Source: Desulfitibacter sp. BRH_c19 (GTDB lineage: Bacteria > Bacillota > DSM-16504 > Desulfitibacterales > Desulfitibacteraceae). Taken from it: a stretch of 64,000 nucleotides of DNA. The position numbers were made by a program, and so were the translations under genes. The notes beneath the pieces were generated by a model. The model had not been told where the DNA came from. It saw nothing but the letters and a program-made list of their open reading frames with translations, and ran no database searches. The DNA lies in the NCBI GenBank assembly GCA_001515945.1, contig LOER01000004.1:1-64000 (forward strand), given 5' to 3'. This document shows, one piece after another, positions 54,280 through 63,941 of the stretch (positions are counted from its first letter, which is position 1; each line of letters starts with the position of its first letter).

Positions 54280-55560
54280 GTGTCTGCACCAGTAGTTTTA
54301 GCGTTAACCTTCGTTATATGTTTAATTATGGGAGTTCCCATTGCATTTACCATTGGGGTTTCAACTATGGCAGCATTGTGGGTTGGGGGAATACCCTTTG
54401 CTTTTTTAGCACAAAACCTTTTTTCTGCTACAGATTCATTTGCAATTATGGCGGTTCCATTTTTTATTTTGGCAGGCGCTTTAATGGAAACGGGAGGCTT
54501 GTCTAGGCGATTAATTGATGTGGCAAATGCTGTTGTTGGAAGATTTACGGGTGGCCTTGGTATGGTAACAATATTAGCATGTGCTTTTTTTGCAGCCATT
54601 TCTGGATCTAGTCCTGCCACAGTTGCTGCAATTGGAACTATGATGATACCGGCTATGGTTAAAAGGGGTTATCATAAAACATTTGCTTCAAGTGTTGCGG
54701 CATCAGGTGGTGGTTTAGGAATTCTGATTCCTCCATCTATTCCTATGATTATTTATGGTGTAGTTGGAAATGTTTCAATAGGACAGATGTTTTTAGCTGG
54801 ATTTCTTCCTGGACTATTTATTTCCAGTATTTTATTAGGAACTGTATATTTCATCGCTAAAAAGAAGGGTTATAAAGGTTCGGGAGAGCCTTTTATAATG
54901 AAAAATTTCATGAAAGTTGCAAGAGAGGGTTTTTGGGCACTATTAGCACCTGTCATTATCCTCGGTGGTATTTATAGTGGTATTTTTACCCCTACTGAAT
55001 CAGCGGTAGTAGCAGTTGTATACGGTCTTATTATAGGTATTTTTGTCTACAAAGAGCTTAAATGGAAGGATCTTCCTAGAGTATTTGTTAACTCAGCAAT
55101 GGTTACAGGAAGCGTTATGATTATTGTAGGAATGGCGGCAGCTTTTAGCAAATTAATTACCATGTACCAGATTCCTAATATGTTAGGCCAAATGCTTCTA
55201 GGGGTTTCAGAACACAAATTGGTTGTTTTGGCTTTGATAAATTTAGTTATTTTGTTTGCCGGAATGTGGATGGAAACCTTGTCTTTGATAATTATCTTTA
55301 CTCCTCTATTCTTACCAATTGTATTGAATTTGGGTGTAGATCCTATTCACTTCGGAATTATGTTAGTTATTGCCGCGGAGATTGGTCTAATGACGCCTCC
55401 AGTTGGTGTGAATTTATTCGTTGCTTCCGGAATATCAGGAGTTCCCTTGGAAAAATTGTCAAAGGGTATTTTGCCTTTTATTATTGTGATGATTATAGGG
55501 TTGTTTGTAATTACCTATATTCCACAGATATCATTATTCCTTCCTCAACTTTTTAGATAG
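54280..55560 (+). CDS. dctM: TRAP transporter large permease (DctM family)
   Basis: A 426-residue membrane protein with about 12 spans and the DctM features GVPIAFTIGVS, FFILAGALMETGGLSRRLI, AAISGSSPATVAAIG (Na+ and substrate loop) and GGGLGILIPPSIPMIIYG. The second repeat carries AAEIGLMTPPVGVNLFVASG. GTG 54280 is the start, with a GGGGGT site. It completes a TRAP carrier with dctP and dctQ and is followed 21 bases later by a Zn-dependent dehydrogenase gene. Confidence 0.93.
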   Translation: MSAPVVLALTFVICLIMGVPIAFTIGVSTMAALWVGGIPFAFLAQNLFSATDSFAIMAVPFFILAGALMETGGLSRRLIDVANAVVGRFTGGLGMVTILACAFFAAISGSSPATVAAIGTMMIPAMVKRGYHKTFASSVAASGGGLGILIPPSIPMIIYGVVGNVSIGQMFLAGFLPGLFISSILLGTVYFIAKKKGYKGSGEPFIMKNFMKVAREGFWALLAPVIILGGIYSGIFTPTESAVVAVVYGLIIGIFVYKELKWKDLPRVFVNSAMVTGSVMIIVGMAAAFSKLITMYQIPNMLGQMLLGVSEHKLVVLALINLVILFAGMWMETLSLIIIFTPLFLPIVLNLGVDPIHFGIMLVIAAEIGLMTPPVGVNLFVASGISGVPLEKLSKGILPFIIVMIIGLFVITYIPQISLFLPQLFR

Positions 55561-55581
55561 TAGATAATAGGAGGTTTATAC

Positions 55582-56619
55582 ATGTACGGTTTAGTTAAGT
55601 ATGGAAATGATGCAGATCAAGTGAAGCTTATGGAAGTTCCAATTCCAACTAGTCCATCAGCCGGATTTGTAAAGATAAAAATAATGGCTGCTGGAATATG
55701 TGGAACAGATATTCACTTATATCATGGAATGGTTGAACCAATAAAAGCCGTTCCTCCTGTTGTTTTAGGTCATGAGTTCTCAGGTGAAATAGTTGAAGTC
55801 GGCGAAGGAGTTAATAGAGTTAAGGTAGGGCAAAGGGTCACAAGTGAAACTCAGAGTTATATCTGTAACAAATGCATTTATTGTAAAGATGGATTTTATA
55901 ATTTATGTGCTGACAGAAAAAACATAGGAGTAAAATTAGATGGAGCTTTTACGAATTATATTGTTGTACCTGAGAAAAACGTACATGTCTTACCAGATAA
56001 TATTTCTTATGAAGAAGGTGCTTTAATTGAGCCCCTTGCATGTGTTGTTCATGGAATTATTGAAAACACCGGAATATCTGCAGGAGATTTTGTTGTAATT
56101 TCAGGTCCAGGCCCGATTGGTTTATTAGCACTTCAGGTTGCTAAAGCTGAAGGAGCTTTTGTTATTGTCTTAGGAACAACTTCAAGTGCACAACGTCTTG
56201 TGCTGGCAAAGAAGCTTGGTGCAGACGTAGTATTAGATATTTATAAAGATGATTACAAGGAAAAGATTTCTAAAGTTACCCATGGCTATGGTGCCGATGT
56301 GGTATTAGAATGTGCAGGAAAAGGCCAATCTGCGAATCAGTGCTTAGAAGTAGTAGCTAAGAGGGGTAAATATTGTCAACTAGGCCTTTTTTGGAGTGCA
56401 GTTTCAATCAACTTTGACCTGATAGCTTTTAAGGAACTCAAAGTAACTGGAGAAATCGCTCATAAGCCATCTGCATGGGAAAGAAGTATCAGACTCATCA
56501 GAAATAATCAGGTTGATCTAAAACCTCTTGTAACACATTCACTACCGCTTATTAAGTGGGAAGAAGGGTTTAGGCTGTTCCAGTCAAGAGAGGCATGTAA
56601 GGTTATGCTAATTCCTTAG
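55582..56619 (+). CDS. Zinc-dependent medium-chain dehydrogenase
   Basis: A 345-residue MDR-family dehydrogenase (sorbitol/threonine dehydrogenase group). Catalytic zinc residues are in CGTDIHLYHG and GHEFSGEIVEVGEG. The structural zinc site is CNKCIYCKDGFYNLC. The NAD-binding fold shows SGPGPIGLLALQVAK and a later GADVVLECAGK. It probably oxidises a polyol or hydroxy-acid hydroxyl group, or interconverts aldonate and keto forms. AGGAGG precedes the ATG. It belongs to the closely packed sugar-acid operon. Confidence 0.9.
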   Translation: MYGLVKYGNDADQVKLMEVPIPTSPSAGFVKIKIMAAGICGTDIHLYHGMVEPIKAVPPVVLGHEFSGEIVEVGEGVNRVKVGQRVTSETQSYICNKCIYCKDGFYNLCADRKNIGVKLDGAFTNYIVVPEKNVHVLPDNISYEEGALIEPLACVVHGIIENTGISAGDFVVISGPGPIGLLALQVAKAEGAFVIVLGTTSSAQRLVLAKKLGADVVLDIYKDDYKEKISKVTHGYGADVVLECAGKGQSANQCLEVVAKRGKYCQLGLFWSAVSINFDLIAFKELKVTGEIAHKPSAWERSIRLIRNNQVDLKPLVTHSLPLIKWEEGFRLFQSREACKVMLIP

Positions 56620-56677
56620 AAATATTAAAGGGGAAGGTTAGCTTTGGCAAAAAAGATTTATTGAAAGGAGTATGCTA

Positions 56678-57763
56678 ATGGATACTACATTTGTTCCACC
56701 TAAATATTTTAGAGGAAGAAATGTTATAGCAAAAATGGGAGAGGTATGTAAACCCATTGGGAATAAAGTGGTAATAATCGCTGGCAAGAAATCACTTGAG
56801 GCTGTAAAGGATAATTTAATTAAGTCTCTTGAGAAATCAGGTATTGAGATCATAGATACGTTTTGGTATGGAGGAGAGTGCTCCTGGGATAACATTAATA
56901 AACTAGTTGAAAAGGTGTCTGCAACTGATGCTGACTTAGTAGTAGGCATTGGGGGAGGAAAATCTATTGATACTGGTAAAGCAACTGCTTATAAAGCAGG
57001 ACTGCCTATGGTAACAGTTCCCACCATTGCAGCAACATGTGCTCCTTTTACACCTTTGTCAATAATCCATACACCAGAAGGTTTTTATTTAGAAAATTGT
57101 CTAGAATCAGCTATTCCGCAGGCGATTTTCGCTGATACAGATATTATTTCTGCTGGTCCTGATAGGCTGCTGTTTGCTGGAATGGGAGATACACTAGCAA
57201 AATGGTATGAACTACGAGCAACTACAAGTAGAATACCAAAAACTAGTTGGACAATCGCAGCAGTTGCTCTTGCAAAGGCTTGTTATGATGTAATAGTTGA
57301 GTTTGGTCCTGATGCCAAGATATCAGTTGAGAAAAATGAACCATCAAATTCTCTAGAGCAAGCAGTTGATGCTATTATCTGGCATGCAGGAATGTCTAGT
57401 GTATTAGGTGGCGATAAGTGCAGGGGAGCTGCAGCCCATGCGATATACTTTGGTTTTACTAATATTGATGAAGCCCATAAAAAATACCATGGTGAGCTTG
57501 TAGGGTATGGTAACTTGTGCTTATTAGAATTAGAAGGAAGACCAGAACAAGAAATAATGGATGCCATTAAATTAGCAAAATCAATTGGTGTTCCAATTAC
57601 ATTAGATGAAATTTGCCAGTTAACAGATAAGGATATTCAGTTGGTAGCTAAGGTTGGTGTCGCATCAAATGAAATGGGTTATATGCCTGTGAAGGTAGAT
57701 GTGGCACAAGCTAGCAAAGCTATCTATGCAATAAATGAAAAAGCAAAACATCTAGGTCAATAA
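56678..57763 (+). CDS. Glycerol dehydrogenase-like iron/zinc alcohol dehydrogenase
   Basis: A 361-residue GldA-type dehydrogenase. The NAD site is VVGIGGGKSIDTGKA. Metal ligands fit Asp in GMGDTLAKWYE, His in CRGAAAHAIYFG, and His in KKYHGELVGYG. Members oxidise glycerol or other polyols, or hydroxy acids, to ketones. ATG 56678 has AAAGGAG 7-8 bases upstream. Within this operon it probably acts on a polyol or sugar-acid intermediate. The C-terminal domain is complete. Confidence 0.88.
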   Translation: MDTTFVPPKYFRGRNVIAKMGEVCKPIGNKVVIIAGKKSLEAVKDNLIKSLEKSGIEIIDTFWYGGECSWDNINKLVEKVSATDADLVVGIGGGKSIDTGKATAYKAGLPMVTVPTIAATCAPFTPLSIIHTPEGFYLENCLESAIPQAIFADTDIISAGPDRLLFAGMGDTLAKWYELRATTSRIPKTSWTIAAVALAKACYDVIVEFGPDAKISVEKNEPSNSLEQAVDAIIWHAGMSSVLGGDKCRGAAAHAIYFGFTNIDEAHKKYHGELVGYGNLCLLELEGRPEQEIMDAIKLAKSIGVPITLDEICQLTDKDIQLVAKVGVASNEMGYMPVKVDVAQASKAIYAINEKAKHLGQ

Positions 57764-57778
57764 TGGGGGGTGTCCACA

Positions 57779-58426
57779 ATGATGCCAGAAAAAATAACAG
57801 TTCTACAAAGAATTATTTCAAATGGTGTGATTGCAGTAGTAAGAGCAGAAAATAGCCAAAAAGCGTTATTAATTGCAGATGCTGTGAAAAAAGGCGGCAT
57901 AAATACCATTGAAATAACCATGACAGTTCCTGGTGCAATTGATGTAATTAAAGAATTGACCAATCACTATTCTAAGGATGAACTACTGATTGGAGCAGGT
58001 ACTGTTTTAGATGGGGAAACAGCTAGATTGACGATACTTGCAGGAGCCCAGTTTATAGTTAGTCCATGTCTAAACTTAAACGTGATACGTACAGCTAACA
58101 GATACCAAAAAGTTGTAATGCCAGGAGCTATGACTGTAAGAGATGTGGTTGAAGGTTTAGAAGCTGGGGCAGATGTAATTAAAATTTTTCCTGGAGAGAT
58201 ATTAGGGCCTGGGATTATTAAGGCAATAAGAGGACCAATACCATATGCCCCTTTGATTCCTACTGGGGGAGTATCAATTGATAATGTAGATAAATGGATA
58301 AGTGCAGGAGCTTTAGCCGTAGGAGTTGGAGGCGCTTTAACAAAGAGTGCTGAAATAGGGGATTATGAAACCATTACTGCCTTGGCAAAAGAGTTTGTCA
58401 AGAAAGTTCAAAAGGCGAGAGCTTAG
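57779..58426 (+). CDS. eda: KDPG/KHG aldolase
   Basis: A 215-residue class I aldolase. The Schiff-base Lys is in DVIKIFPGE, the catalytic Glu in TIEITMTVPG, and the phosphate-binding loops are GAGTVLDGETA and PTGGVSIDN. It splits 2-keto-3-deoxy-6-phosphogluconate to pyruvate and glyceraldehyde-3-phosphate. The upstream site is GGGGGG, and ATG 57779 or 57782 may be used. It is followed by a 2-keto-3-deoxygluconate kinase gene, giving the standard lower Entner-Doudoroff pair. Confidence 0.93.
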   Translation: MMPEKITVLQRIISNGVIAVVRAENSQKALLIADAVKKGGINTIEITMTVPGAIDVIKELTNHYSKDELLIGAGTVLDGETARLTILAGAQFIVSPCLNLNVIRTANRYQKVVMPGAMTVRDVVEGLEAGADVIKIFPGEILGPGIIKAIRGPIPYAPLIPTGGVSIDNVDKWISAGALAVGVGGALTKSAEIGDYETITALAKEFVKKVQKARA

Positions 58427-58442
58427 CTTAAGGAGGAGAAAG

Positions 58443-59465
58443 ATGAAAAGGGTAGTCACATTTGGAGAAATAATGCTTCGTTTAGCTCCACCTAACTTTC
58501 AAAGGTTTATACAGACCGATTCCTACCAAGCAATCTATGGTGGTGGAGAAGCGAATGTAGCAGTAAGCTTATCAAATTATGGACTAGATTCTTATTTTGT
58601 AACAAAGGTACCCGATAACGACTTGGGCCAGAGTGCCATAAACCAATTAAGGCGTTATGGTGTTAATACTAGTTATATTAAACTTGCTAAAGAGAGATTA
58701 GGTATCTACTTCCTGGAATATGGTGCTTCCCAGAGAGCATCCAAGGTTATTTATGACAGAGACAATACAGCTATTAGTAACATCAAACCTGGTGATATTA
58801 TTTGGCAAGAGGTATTAAAGGATGTTGATTTATTCCACTTTACAGGAATCACACCGGCTCTAGGCGAGGGTGCTGCTGCAGCAACTCTAGAGGCTTTGAA
58901 AACAGCAAAAAAGATGGGTGTTACAGTTTCTGTTGATTTAAACTACCGTAAGAAGCTATGGACTCCTGAAAAAGCAGGAGAAGTTATGGGAGAATTATTG
59001 CAGTATGTTGATATTGTAATTGGCAATGAGGAAGATGCAGAAAAGGTATTTGGAATTAAGGCAGCAGGAAGTGAAATATCTGCCGGTCATTTGAGTGATG
59101 ATGGCTACAAGCATGTAGCGAGTGAATTAGCAAAAAGATTTAATCTGAAACATGTAGCCATAACTTTAAGGGAAAGCTATTCAGCCTCTGATAATGGCTG
59201 GAGAGCCATGCTTTATAATGGTGAAGATTATTTCTTTTCTAAAAAATACGATGTCCATATAGTAGATAGAGTGGGTGGCGGAGATGCGTTTGCAGGTGGA
59301 CTTTTATATTCATTGTTAGAAGAATACTCCCCACAGTATGCAATCGAGTTTGCTACAGCCGCTTCATGTCTGAAGCATACAATTCATGGAGATTTTAATC
59401 ATGTTTCTTTGGAAGAGGTTAAAACATTAGTCAATGGAGATGGATCCGGAAGGGTGCAACGCTAA
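58443..59465 (+). CDS. kdgK: 2-keto-3-deoxygluconate kinase (PfkB family)
   Basis: A 340-residue sugar kinase of the PfkB/ribokinase group. The N-terminal signature is YGGGEANVAVSLSNYG. The C-terminal ATP/catalytic signature is DRVGGGDAFAGGLL, with the general base Asp. It phosphorylates 2-keto-3-deoxy sugar acids. AAGGAGGAGAAAG precedes ATG 58443. The neighbours (eda upstream, IlvD-family dehydratase downstream) support the KDG kinase reading over other PfkB sugars, but the exact sugar acid is not proven. Confidence 0.88.
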   Translation: MKRVVTFGEIMLRLAPPNFQRFIQTDSYQAIYGGGEANVAVSLSNYGLDSYFVTKVPDNDLGQSAINQLRRYGVNTSYIKLAKERLGIYFLEYGASQRASKVIYDRDNTAISNIKPGDIIWQEVLKDVDLFHFTGITPALGEGAAAATLEALKTAKKMGVTVSVDLNYRKKLWTPEKAGEVMGELLQYVDIVIGNEEDAEKVFGIKAAGSEISAGHLSDDGYKHVASELAKRFNLKHVAITLRESYSASDNGWRAMLYNGEDYFFSKKYDVHIVDRVGGGDAFAGGLLYSLLEEYSPQYAIEFATAASCLKHTIHGDFNHVSLEEVKTLVNGDGSGRVQR

Positions 59466-59498
59466 TCTAGAGACCAAGAGCAAATGGGGGATTATACT

Positions 59499-61172
59499 AT
59501 GGAATGGAGAAGTAAAGAATTTAGAAACAGCTCAGCTGGTGCACTTACAAGAGCACTATATAAAGGAATGGGCTATTCAGATAATGATCTGCGAAAGCCA
59601 ATTATAGCAGTTGTAAATTCTTGGAATACAGTTTGTCCTGGACAATTTAACTTAAATCAAGTAGCTGCTGCGGTAAAAGAGGGTATTCAAGAAGCGGGTG
59701 GTATGCCTGTTGAATTTGGAACTATAGGTCCTTGTGACGGAATAGCTCAGGGGCATAAGGGTATGAAATATATTTTACCGTGTAGAGATGTAATTGCAAA
59801 TAGTGTAGAATTAATGATTGAAGCACACCAAATTGATGGCATGGTTCTTTTAGGTTCATGTGACAAAATAGTTCCGGGTATGTTAATGGTGGCTGCAAGA
59901 CTAAATCTACCAACCATTGTTGTTACCGGTGGGCCAATGGAAACAGGTAGATATAAAGGCGAAAATGTGGATGTAAATACTATAGAAGTAGCAACAGGGG
60001 CATTCAAGGCTGGTAAAATTAGTGATCAAGAATTCAAAGAAATTGAAAATAGTGTCTGTCCTGGTCCAGGTTCCTGTCAAATGATTGGTACAGCAAATAC
60101 TATGTGTTGTTTAACAGAAGCATTAGGATTATCTCTTCCTGGTAGTGCAGCAATACCTGCAGTATCTGCTAAACGCATGGTAATAGCAAGGGAATCAGGC
60201 AGACAAATAATAGATTTAGTAAACAAAGCTATTACAGCAGGAAAAATTATTACGCCAGAATCCATTGAGAATGCAATAAGAGTAGGGCTTGCCATTGGTG
60301 GTTCAACAAATCTTGTACTTCATATACTGGCACTAGCCCATGAAGCCGAGATTGAACTTGCGATAGAGGAATTTGACAGACTCAGTATGGTTACTCCATA
60401 TATTGCATCCTTGGTTACTGCCAGTAAATACGACATGGTTGATTTTTATAGGGTGGGTGGAATACCCACGGTAATTAAGGAGCTATTGCCTATCTTAAAC
60501 GGAGATTGCTTGACAGTTACTGGTGACTCAGTAAAAGACAATTTAGATAAACTTACTCCTCCAGATGCTGATGGGGAAGTTATAAAAGGACTAAAAGATC
60601 CATTTAAACCTACTGGTGGATTAGCAGTATTAAAGGGCAATCTGGCTCCTGAAACGGCTATAGCAAAACCTGCAGCTATTCCAGAAGACAGACTGGTATG
60701 CTCAGGACCAGCAAAGGTTTTTGACGCAGAAGAGGAATTAATTGCTGCTATATATGATAATGCAATTCAAGAGGGAGATATGATAGTGGTTCGCTATGAA
60801 GGACCAAAGGGCGGTCCAGGGATGAGAGAAATGTATACACCATTAAAATTACTAGATGGATACGGGCTAGCTGAAAGCGTATATTTAATTACTGATGGTA
60901 GATTTAGTGGATCTAACAAAGGCGGATTTATTGGACATATTTGTCCAGAAGCAGCAGATGGAGGTCCCATAGCTTTAGTGAAAAATGGAGATACCATATC
61001 AGTAAATATTAATGAGCGGAAATTGAACTTAGAGATTTCTTCAGTAGAATTTGAAACTCGCAAAAAACAATGGCATCCAAAAGAACCTAAGATTAAAAAA
61101 GGATATATGGCTTTATACGCAAAAATGGTTAAAGCAGCAAACAAGGGTGCGATTTTGGAATTAGAAGACTAA
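59499..61172 (+). CDS. IlvD/Edd-family dehydratase (dihydroxyacid dehydratase-like)
   Basis: A 557-residue [Fe-S] dehydratase close to true IlvD: RSKEFRNSSAGALTRALYKGMGY at the start, then PCDGIAQGH, LLGSCDKIVPGM and CPGPGSCQMIGTANTM with cluster Cys residues, and TDGRFSGSNKGGFIGH at the end. IlvD itself makes 2-keto acids in branched-chain amino acid synthesis, but no other ilv gene is near. Sitting after kdgK and before an HpaI-type aldolase, this copy probably dehydrates a sugar acid. ATG 59499 has GGGGGA upstream; an ATG at 59484 overlaps it. Confidence 0.88.
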   Translation: MEWRSKEFRNSSAGALTRALYKGMGYSDNDLRKPIIAVVNSWNTVCPGQFNLNQVAAAVKEGIQEAGGMPVEFGTIGPCDGIAQGHKGMKYILPCRDVIANSVELMIEAHQIDGMVLLGSCDKIVPGMLMVAARLNLPTIVVTGGPMETGRYKGENVDVNTIEVATGAFKAGKISDQEFKEIENSVCPGPGSCQMIGTANTMCCLTEALGLSLPGSAAIPAVSAKRMVIARESGRQIIDLVNKAITAGKIITPESIENAIRVGLAIGGSTNLVLHILALAHEAEIELAIEEFDRLSMVTPYIASLVTASKYDMVDFYRVGGIPTVIKELLPILNGDCLTVTGDSVKDNLDKLTPPDADGEVIKGLKDPFKPTGGLAVLKGNLAPETAIAKPAAIPEDRLVCSGPAKVFDAEEELIAAIYDNAIQEGDMIVVRYEGPKGGPGMREMYTPLKLLDGYGLAESVYLITDGRFSGSNKGGFIGHICPEAADGGPIALVKNGDTISVNINERKLNLEISSVEFETRKKQWHPKEPKIKKGYMALYAKMVKAANKGAILELED

Positions 61173-61189
61173 ACCAAAGTGGTGATAAA

Positions 61190-61972
61190 ATGCTTTTTGA
61201 AGAGATTAAAAAATTCAAAGAAAAATTAACAAATGAAGCAGTATATGGACCTTTTTCTAAAACTAGTGATCCCGGTATTATTGAGGCTGCTGGTTATGGA
61301 GGTTTTGATTTTATAATATTAGATTTGGAACATGGTCCAAATAATGTGCAAACTCTACAGAATCTCATTAGGGCTGCACAAAATTCTAATATTTTACCAA
61401 TAGTTAGGGTAAAGGAGAACTGTGATTCACTTATTGGTGAAGTGCTTGATGTTGGAGCAGCAGGAATTCAAGTACCACAAATCTCAAATGCAGAAGATGC
61501 CAGTAGAATCATTAGACTGGCAAAATTTGCGCCCCAAGGAATGAGGGGTGTGTGCAGATTTGTTAGAGCGGCAAACTACTCTTCGATGGACAGATATGAA
61601 TACTTCAAAAAATCCAATGATGCATTAATTATTATGCACTTGGAAGGTCAAGAATCCATAAACAACTTGGATGAGATAATGGATGTAAGTGGTATCGATG
61701 TTTTGTTTATTGGACCATATGATTTGTCACAATCTCTAGGTGTGCCAGGGCAAATTGATCATCCAATAGTTGAAGAGAAAATGAAGCAGATAATTCAAAA
61801 ATGTAAGGAAAAGGGCATCTATGTGGGGACATTTGTTGATACCCTAGAAAATGCAAAGAAGTGGGAAAATGCAGGGGTAAAGTACATTTCTTATTCAGTA
61901 GATATTGGTATCTTTTACGAGCAATGTAAAAATATAATGCAGAACTTAAAAGGAGATTCCCATGAAAACTAA
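61190..61972 (+). CDS. HpcH/HpaI-family aldolase
   Basis: A 260-residue class II, metal-dependent aldolase. It has GFDFIILDLEHGPNN (Asp/Glu/His), the catalytic Arg in ILPIVRV, GAAGIQVPQISNAEDA, FAPQGMRGV, and IMHLEGQE with GIDVLFIGPYDLSQSLG. The group includes 2-keto-3-deoxy-L-rhamnonate, KDGlucarate and hydroxy-ketoacid aldolases, all giving pyruvate plus an aldehyde. This offers a non-phosphorylated route in parallel with eda. It overlaps the next gene by 11 bases, so translation is coupled. Confidence 0.9.
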   Translation: MLFEEIKKFKEKLTNEAVYGPFSKTSDPGIIEAAGYGGFDFIILDLEHGPNNVQTLQNLIRAAQNSNILPIVRVKENCDSLIGEVLDVGAAGIQVPQISNAEDASRIIRLAKFAPQGMRGVCRFVRAANYSSMDRYEYFKKSNDALIIMHLEGQESINNLDEIMDVSGIDVLFIGPYDLSQSLGVPGQIDHPIVEEKMKQIIQKCKEKGIYVGTFVDTLENAKKWENAGVKYISYSVDIGIFYEQCKNIMQNLKGDSHEN

Positions 61973-63029
61973 TCAACGCCAAATGCACAACGCTTTCTGG
62001 GCAGGAGAAGAAATGAGTAGACCCCTATTTGGATTTAGCCTAGGACCTTATTTTCCTGCAAAAAGATATTCAGGTGCTGAAAATCTTTTGGTTGATGGTT
62101 TACGTATTACTCCGGAAATGATAGTAGTTGAAGATTTTTTCAATGACTATGAAAGAATGTATCAAGAAACTATGGAAGTTCAGCAGGATCTGACCTTGGT
62201 TGCAAGTCCATTTACTGGCATTCCATGGATGGAGGCAATGCTAGGATGTGAAATCTTTGGCGGAAACAGTTCTTTTATAGCTGAGGCCAGGGATTTAGAT
62301 TGGGCTGATATTGGGGAAATTGCTTTTAATTCAGCTAACCCATGGGTTCTGAAATATATGGAGTTTATAGAAAAACTGATTAACTTATCTCAGGGGAGAT
62401 TTCCAATAGGACAGCCCATATTAAGAGGCCCTTCAGATATGATGTCCTGTTTAAGGGGACATCAGCAGTTTGCTATTGACTATATTTTGTATCCTGAAGA
62501 AGCCCTGGAACTACAGGATAAAGTAACAAAACTCTTTGTTGAGTTTATAAGACTTCAGCAAAAAAGGATTGAGTGTTTTGCTGGAGGTACAGGTTTTGGT
62601 TTTTACAGCTTGTGGAGTCCAGGTAAAGCGATTTGGTTTCAGGAAGATGCCTGTGCGCTACTTTCTCCCAAGTTATATTCCCAATATCTAAAGAAAGCAA
62701 ATAAAGAAATATCAGCTATATATCCAAATAGTTTAATTCATTTACATCCAGCATCACTATTTGCTCTAGATGAAATACTATCGATTGAATTACTTAAGGT
62801 GATTCAGATAAATAAAGATGTAGGTGGCCCTACAATAACAGAACTGATACCTTATTTTAAGAAAGTTGTTGATAGGGGAAAAAAGTTGGTAGTGTGGGGG
62901 GACTTATCTTTAGAAGAAGTTCACGAAATATGTACACAAGTACCAATCAGGGGAGTTTGTTTGCATATCGTAGCAGAAGATAAAAATATGGCTATTGATA
63001 TTAGTGAATTTATTCGATCTAGAGAATAG
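61962..63029 (+). CDS. Uroporphyrinogen decarboxylase-fold protein without the zinc Cys motif
   Basis: A 355-residue protein of the UroD/MtaA fold. The family elements GQPILRGPSDMMSCLRG, ECFAGGTGFG and the late KLVVWGDLSLEE barrel strand are visible. Where MtaA-like enzymes have His-x-Cys (HICG) it reads LIHLHPASLFAL, and the second Cys block is missing. Thiol/zinc methyl transfer is therefore not expected. Its job is unknown; a decarboxylase or lyase of a sugar-acid product is one guess from context. It overlaps the aldolase gene by 11 bases. Confidence 0.65.
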   Translation: MKTNQRQMHNAFWAGEEMSRPLFGFSLGPYFPAKRYSGAENLLVDGLRITPEMIVVEDFFNDYERMYQETMEVQQDLTLVASPFTGIPWMEAMLGCEIFGGNSSFIAEARDLDWADIGEIAFNSANPWVLKYMEFIEKLINLSQGRFPIGQPILRGPSDMMSCLRGHQQFAIDYILYPEEALELQDKVTKLFVEFIRLQQKRIECFAGGTGFGFYSLWSPGKAIWFQEDACALLSPKLYSQYLKKANKEISAIYPNSLIHLHPASLFALDEILSIELLKVIQINKDVGGPTITELIPYFKKVVDRGKKLVVWGDLSLEEVHEICTQVPIRGVCLHIVAEDKNMAIDISEFIRSRE

Positions 63030-63107
63030 TATGGTAAAATATTCTATAAATAGCAACAAAATTGTCAGTATTATTCTATGAGGATCTATCAAAGGGGAGA
63101 AGTAACA

Positions 63108-63893
63108 ATGGAGCAAATGGAGCAAAAGAATCAGATTAATTCTGTAGCTAAAGCATTATCAGTATTGGAGATTGTAGGTATATCTGAAAAAGAACTCACA
63201 CTAACAGAGATAGCAAAGAACCTTGATATGCATAAGAGTACTGCTTTTCGACTCCTTTCAACTTTGGAGAGTAGAGGTTTCATATCTAAAGAAACCTCTA
63301 CTGGGAAATATACATTGGGGCTAAAAATACTTCGGCTCGCAGGTGAATTGTTGGATAATATTGATATCCGTAAAATTGCCAGGCCAATACTAGAAAAATT
63401 AGTAGAAGACTGCAATGAAACTGTTCATTTGGTTGTTATGGAAAGTAACAATATTATCTATATTGATAAGGTTGAAGGCTGTAATACAATAAGGCTATAT
63501 TCCCGTATTGGCATGCATGGCTTTGCCCATTCCACTTCAGCAGGTAAAGTTTTATTAGCATTTTTGCCAGAGAGAAAGATTAAAAATCTGATTCTAGAGA
63601 CAGAATTACCCAAGAAAACCCCTAAAACAATAGTGGACTATGAAACCTTAATGGAACATTTGGAAGTGGTTAGAAAACAAGGTTATGCTATTGATGATAT
63701 AGAAAATGAAGACGGCGTTAGATGTGTTGCAGCCCCAGTTCGAAATCATCTTGGCCAAGTTGTTGCAGCAGTTAGTATTGCTGGCCCATGTGATAGAATA
63801 AGTATAGAAAGAATAGAAAATTCTTTAGCTAATAAAGCCATAGTGTCTGCCGAAACAATTTCCAGATTACTAGGTTACAGGTCTTCCTATTGA
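63108..63893 (+). CDS. IclR-family transcriptional regulator
   Basis: A 261-residue regulator with an N-terminal winged helix (SVAKALSVLEIVGI, then EIAKNLDMHKSTAFRLLSTLESRGFI) and a C-terminal IclR ligand domain (GFAHSTSAGKVLLAFLP, IDDIENEDGVRCVAAPV). The start at 63108 has GGGGAG 8 bases upstream; the ATG at 63078 is earlier and weak. Several IclR proteins, such as KdgR, sense KDG-type sugar acids. Its place at the end of the sugar-acid operon suggests it controls that operon; its operator was not identified with certainty. Confidence 0.92.
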   Translation: MEQMEQKNQINSVAKALSVLEIVGISEKELTLTEIAKNLDMHKSTAFRLLSTLESRGFISKETSTGKYTLGLKILRLAGELLDNIDIRKIARPILEKLVEDCNETVHLVVMESNNIIYIDKVEGCNTIRLYSRIGMHGFAHSTSAGKVLLAFLPERKIKNLILETELPKKTPKTIVDYETLMEHLEVVRKQGYAIDDIENEDGVRCVAAPVRNHLGQVVAAVSIAGPCDRISIERIENSLANKAIVSAETISRLLGYRSSY

Positions 63894-63941
63894 TCAAAAC
63901 CGAAGTTTCACTTTGTTGGAGTAAGAGTTGGAGGTGATGTT

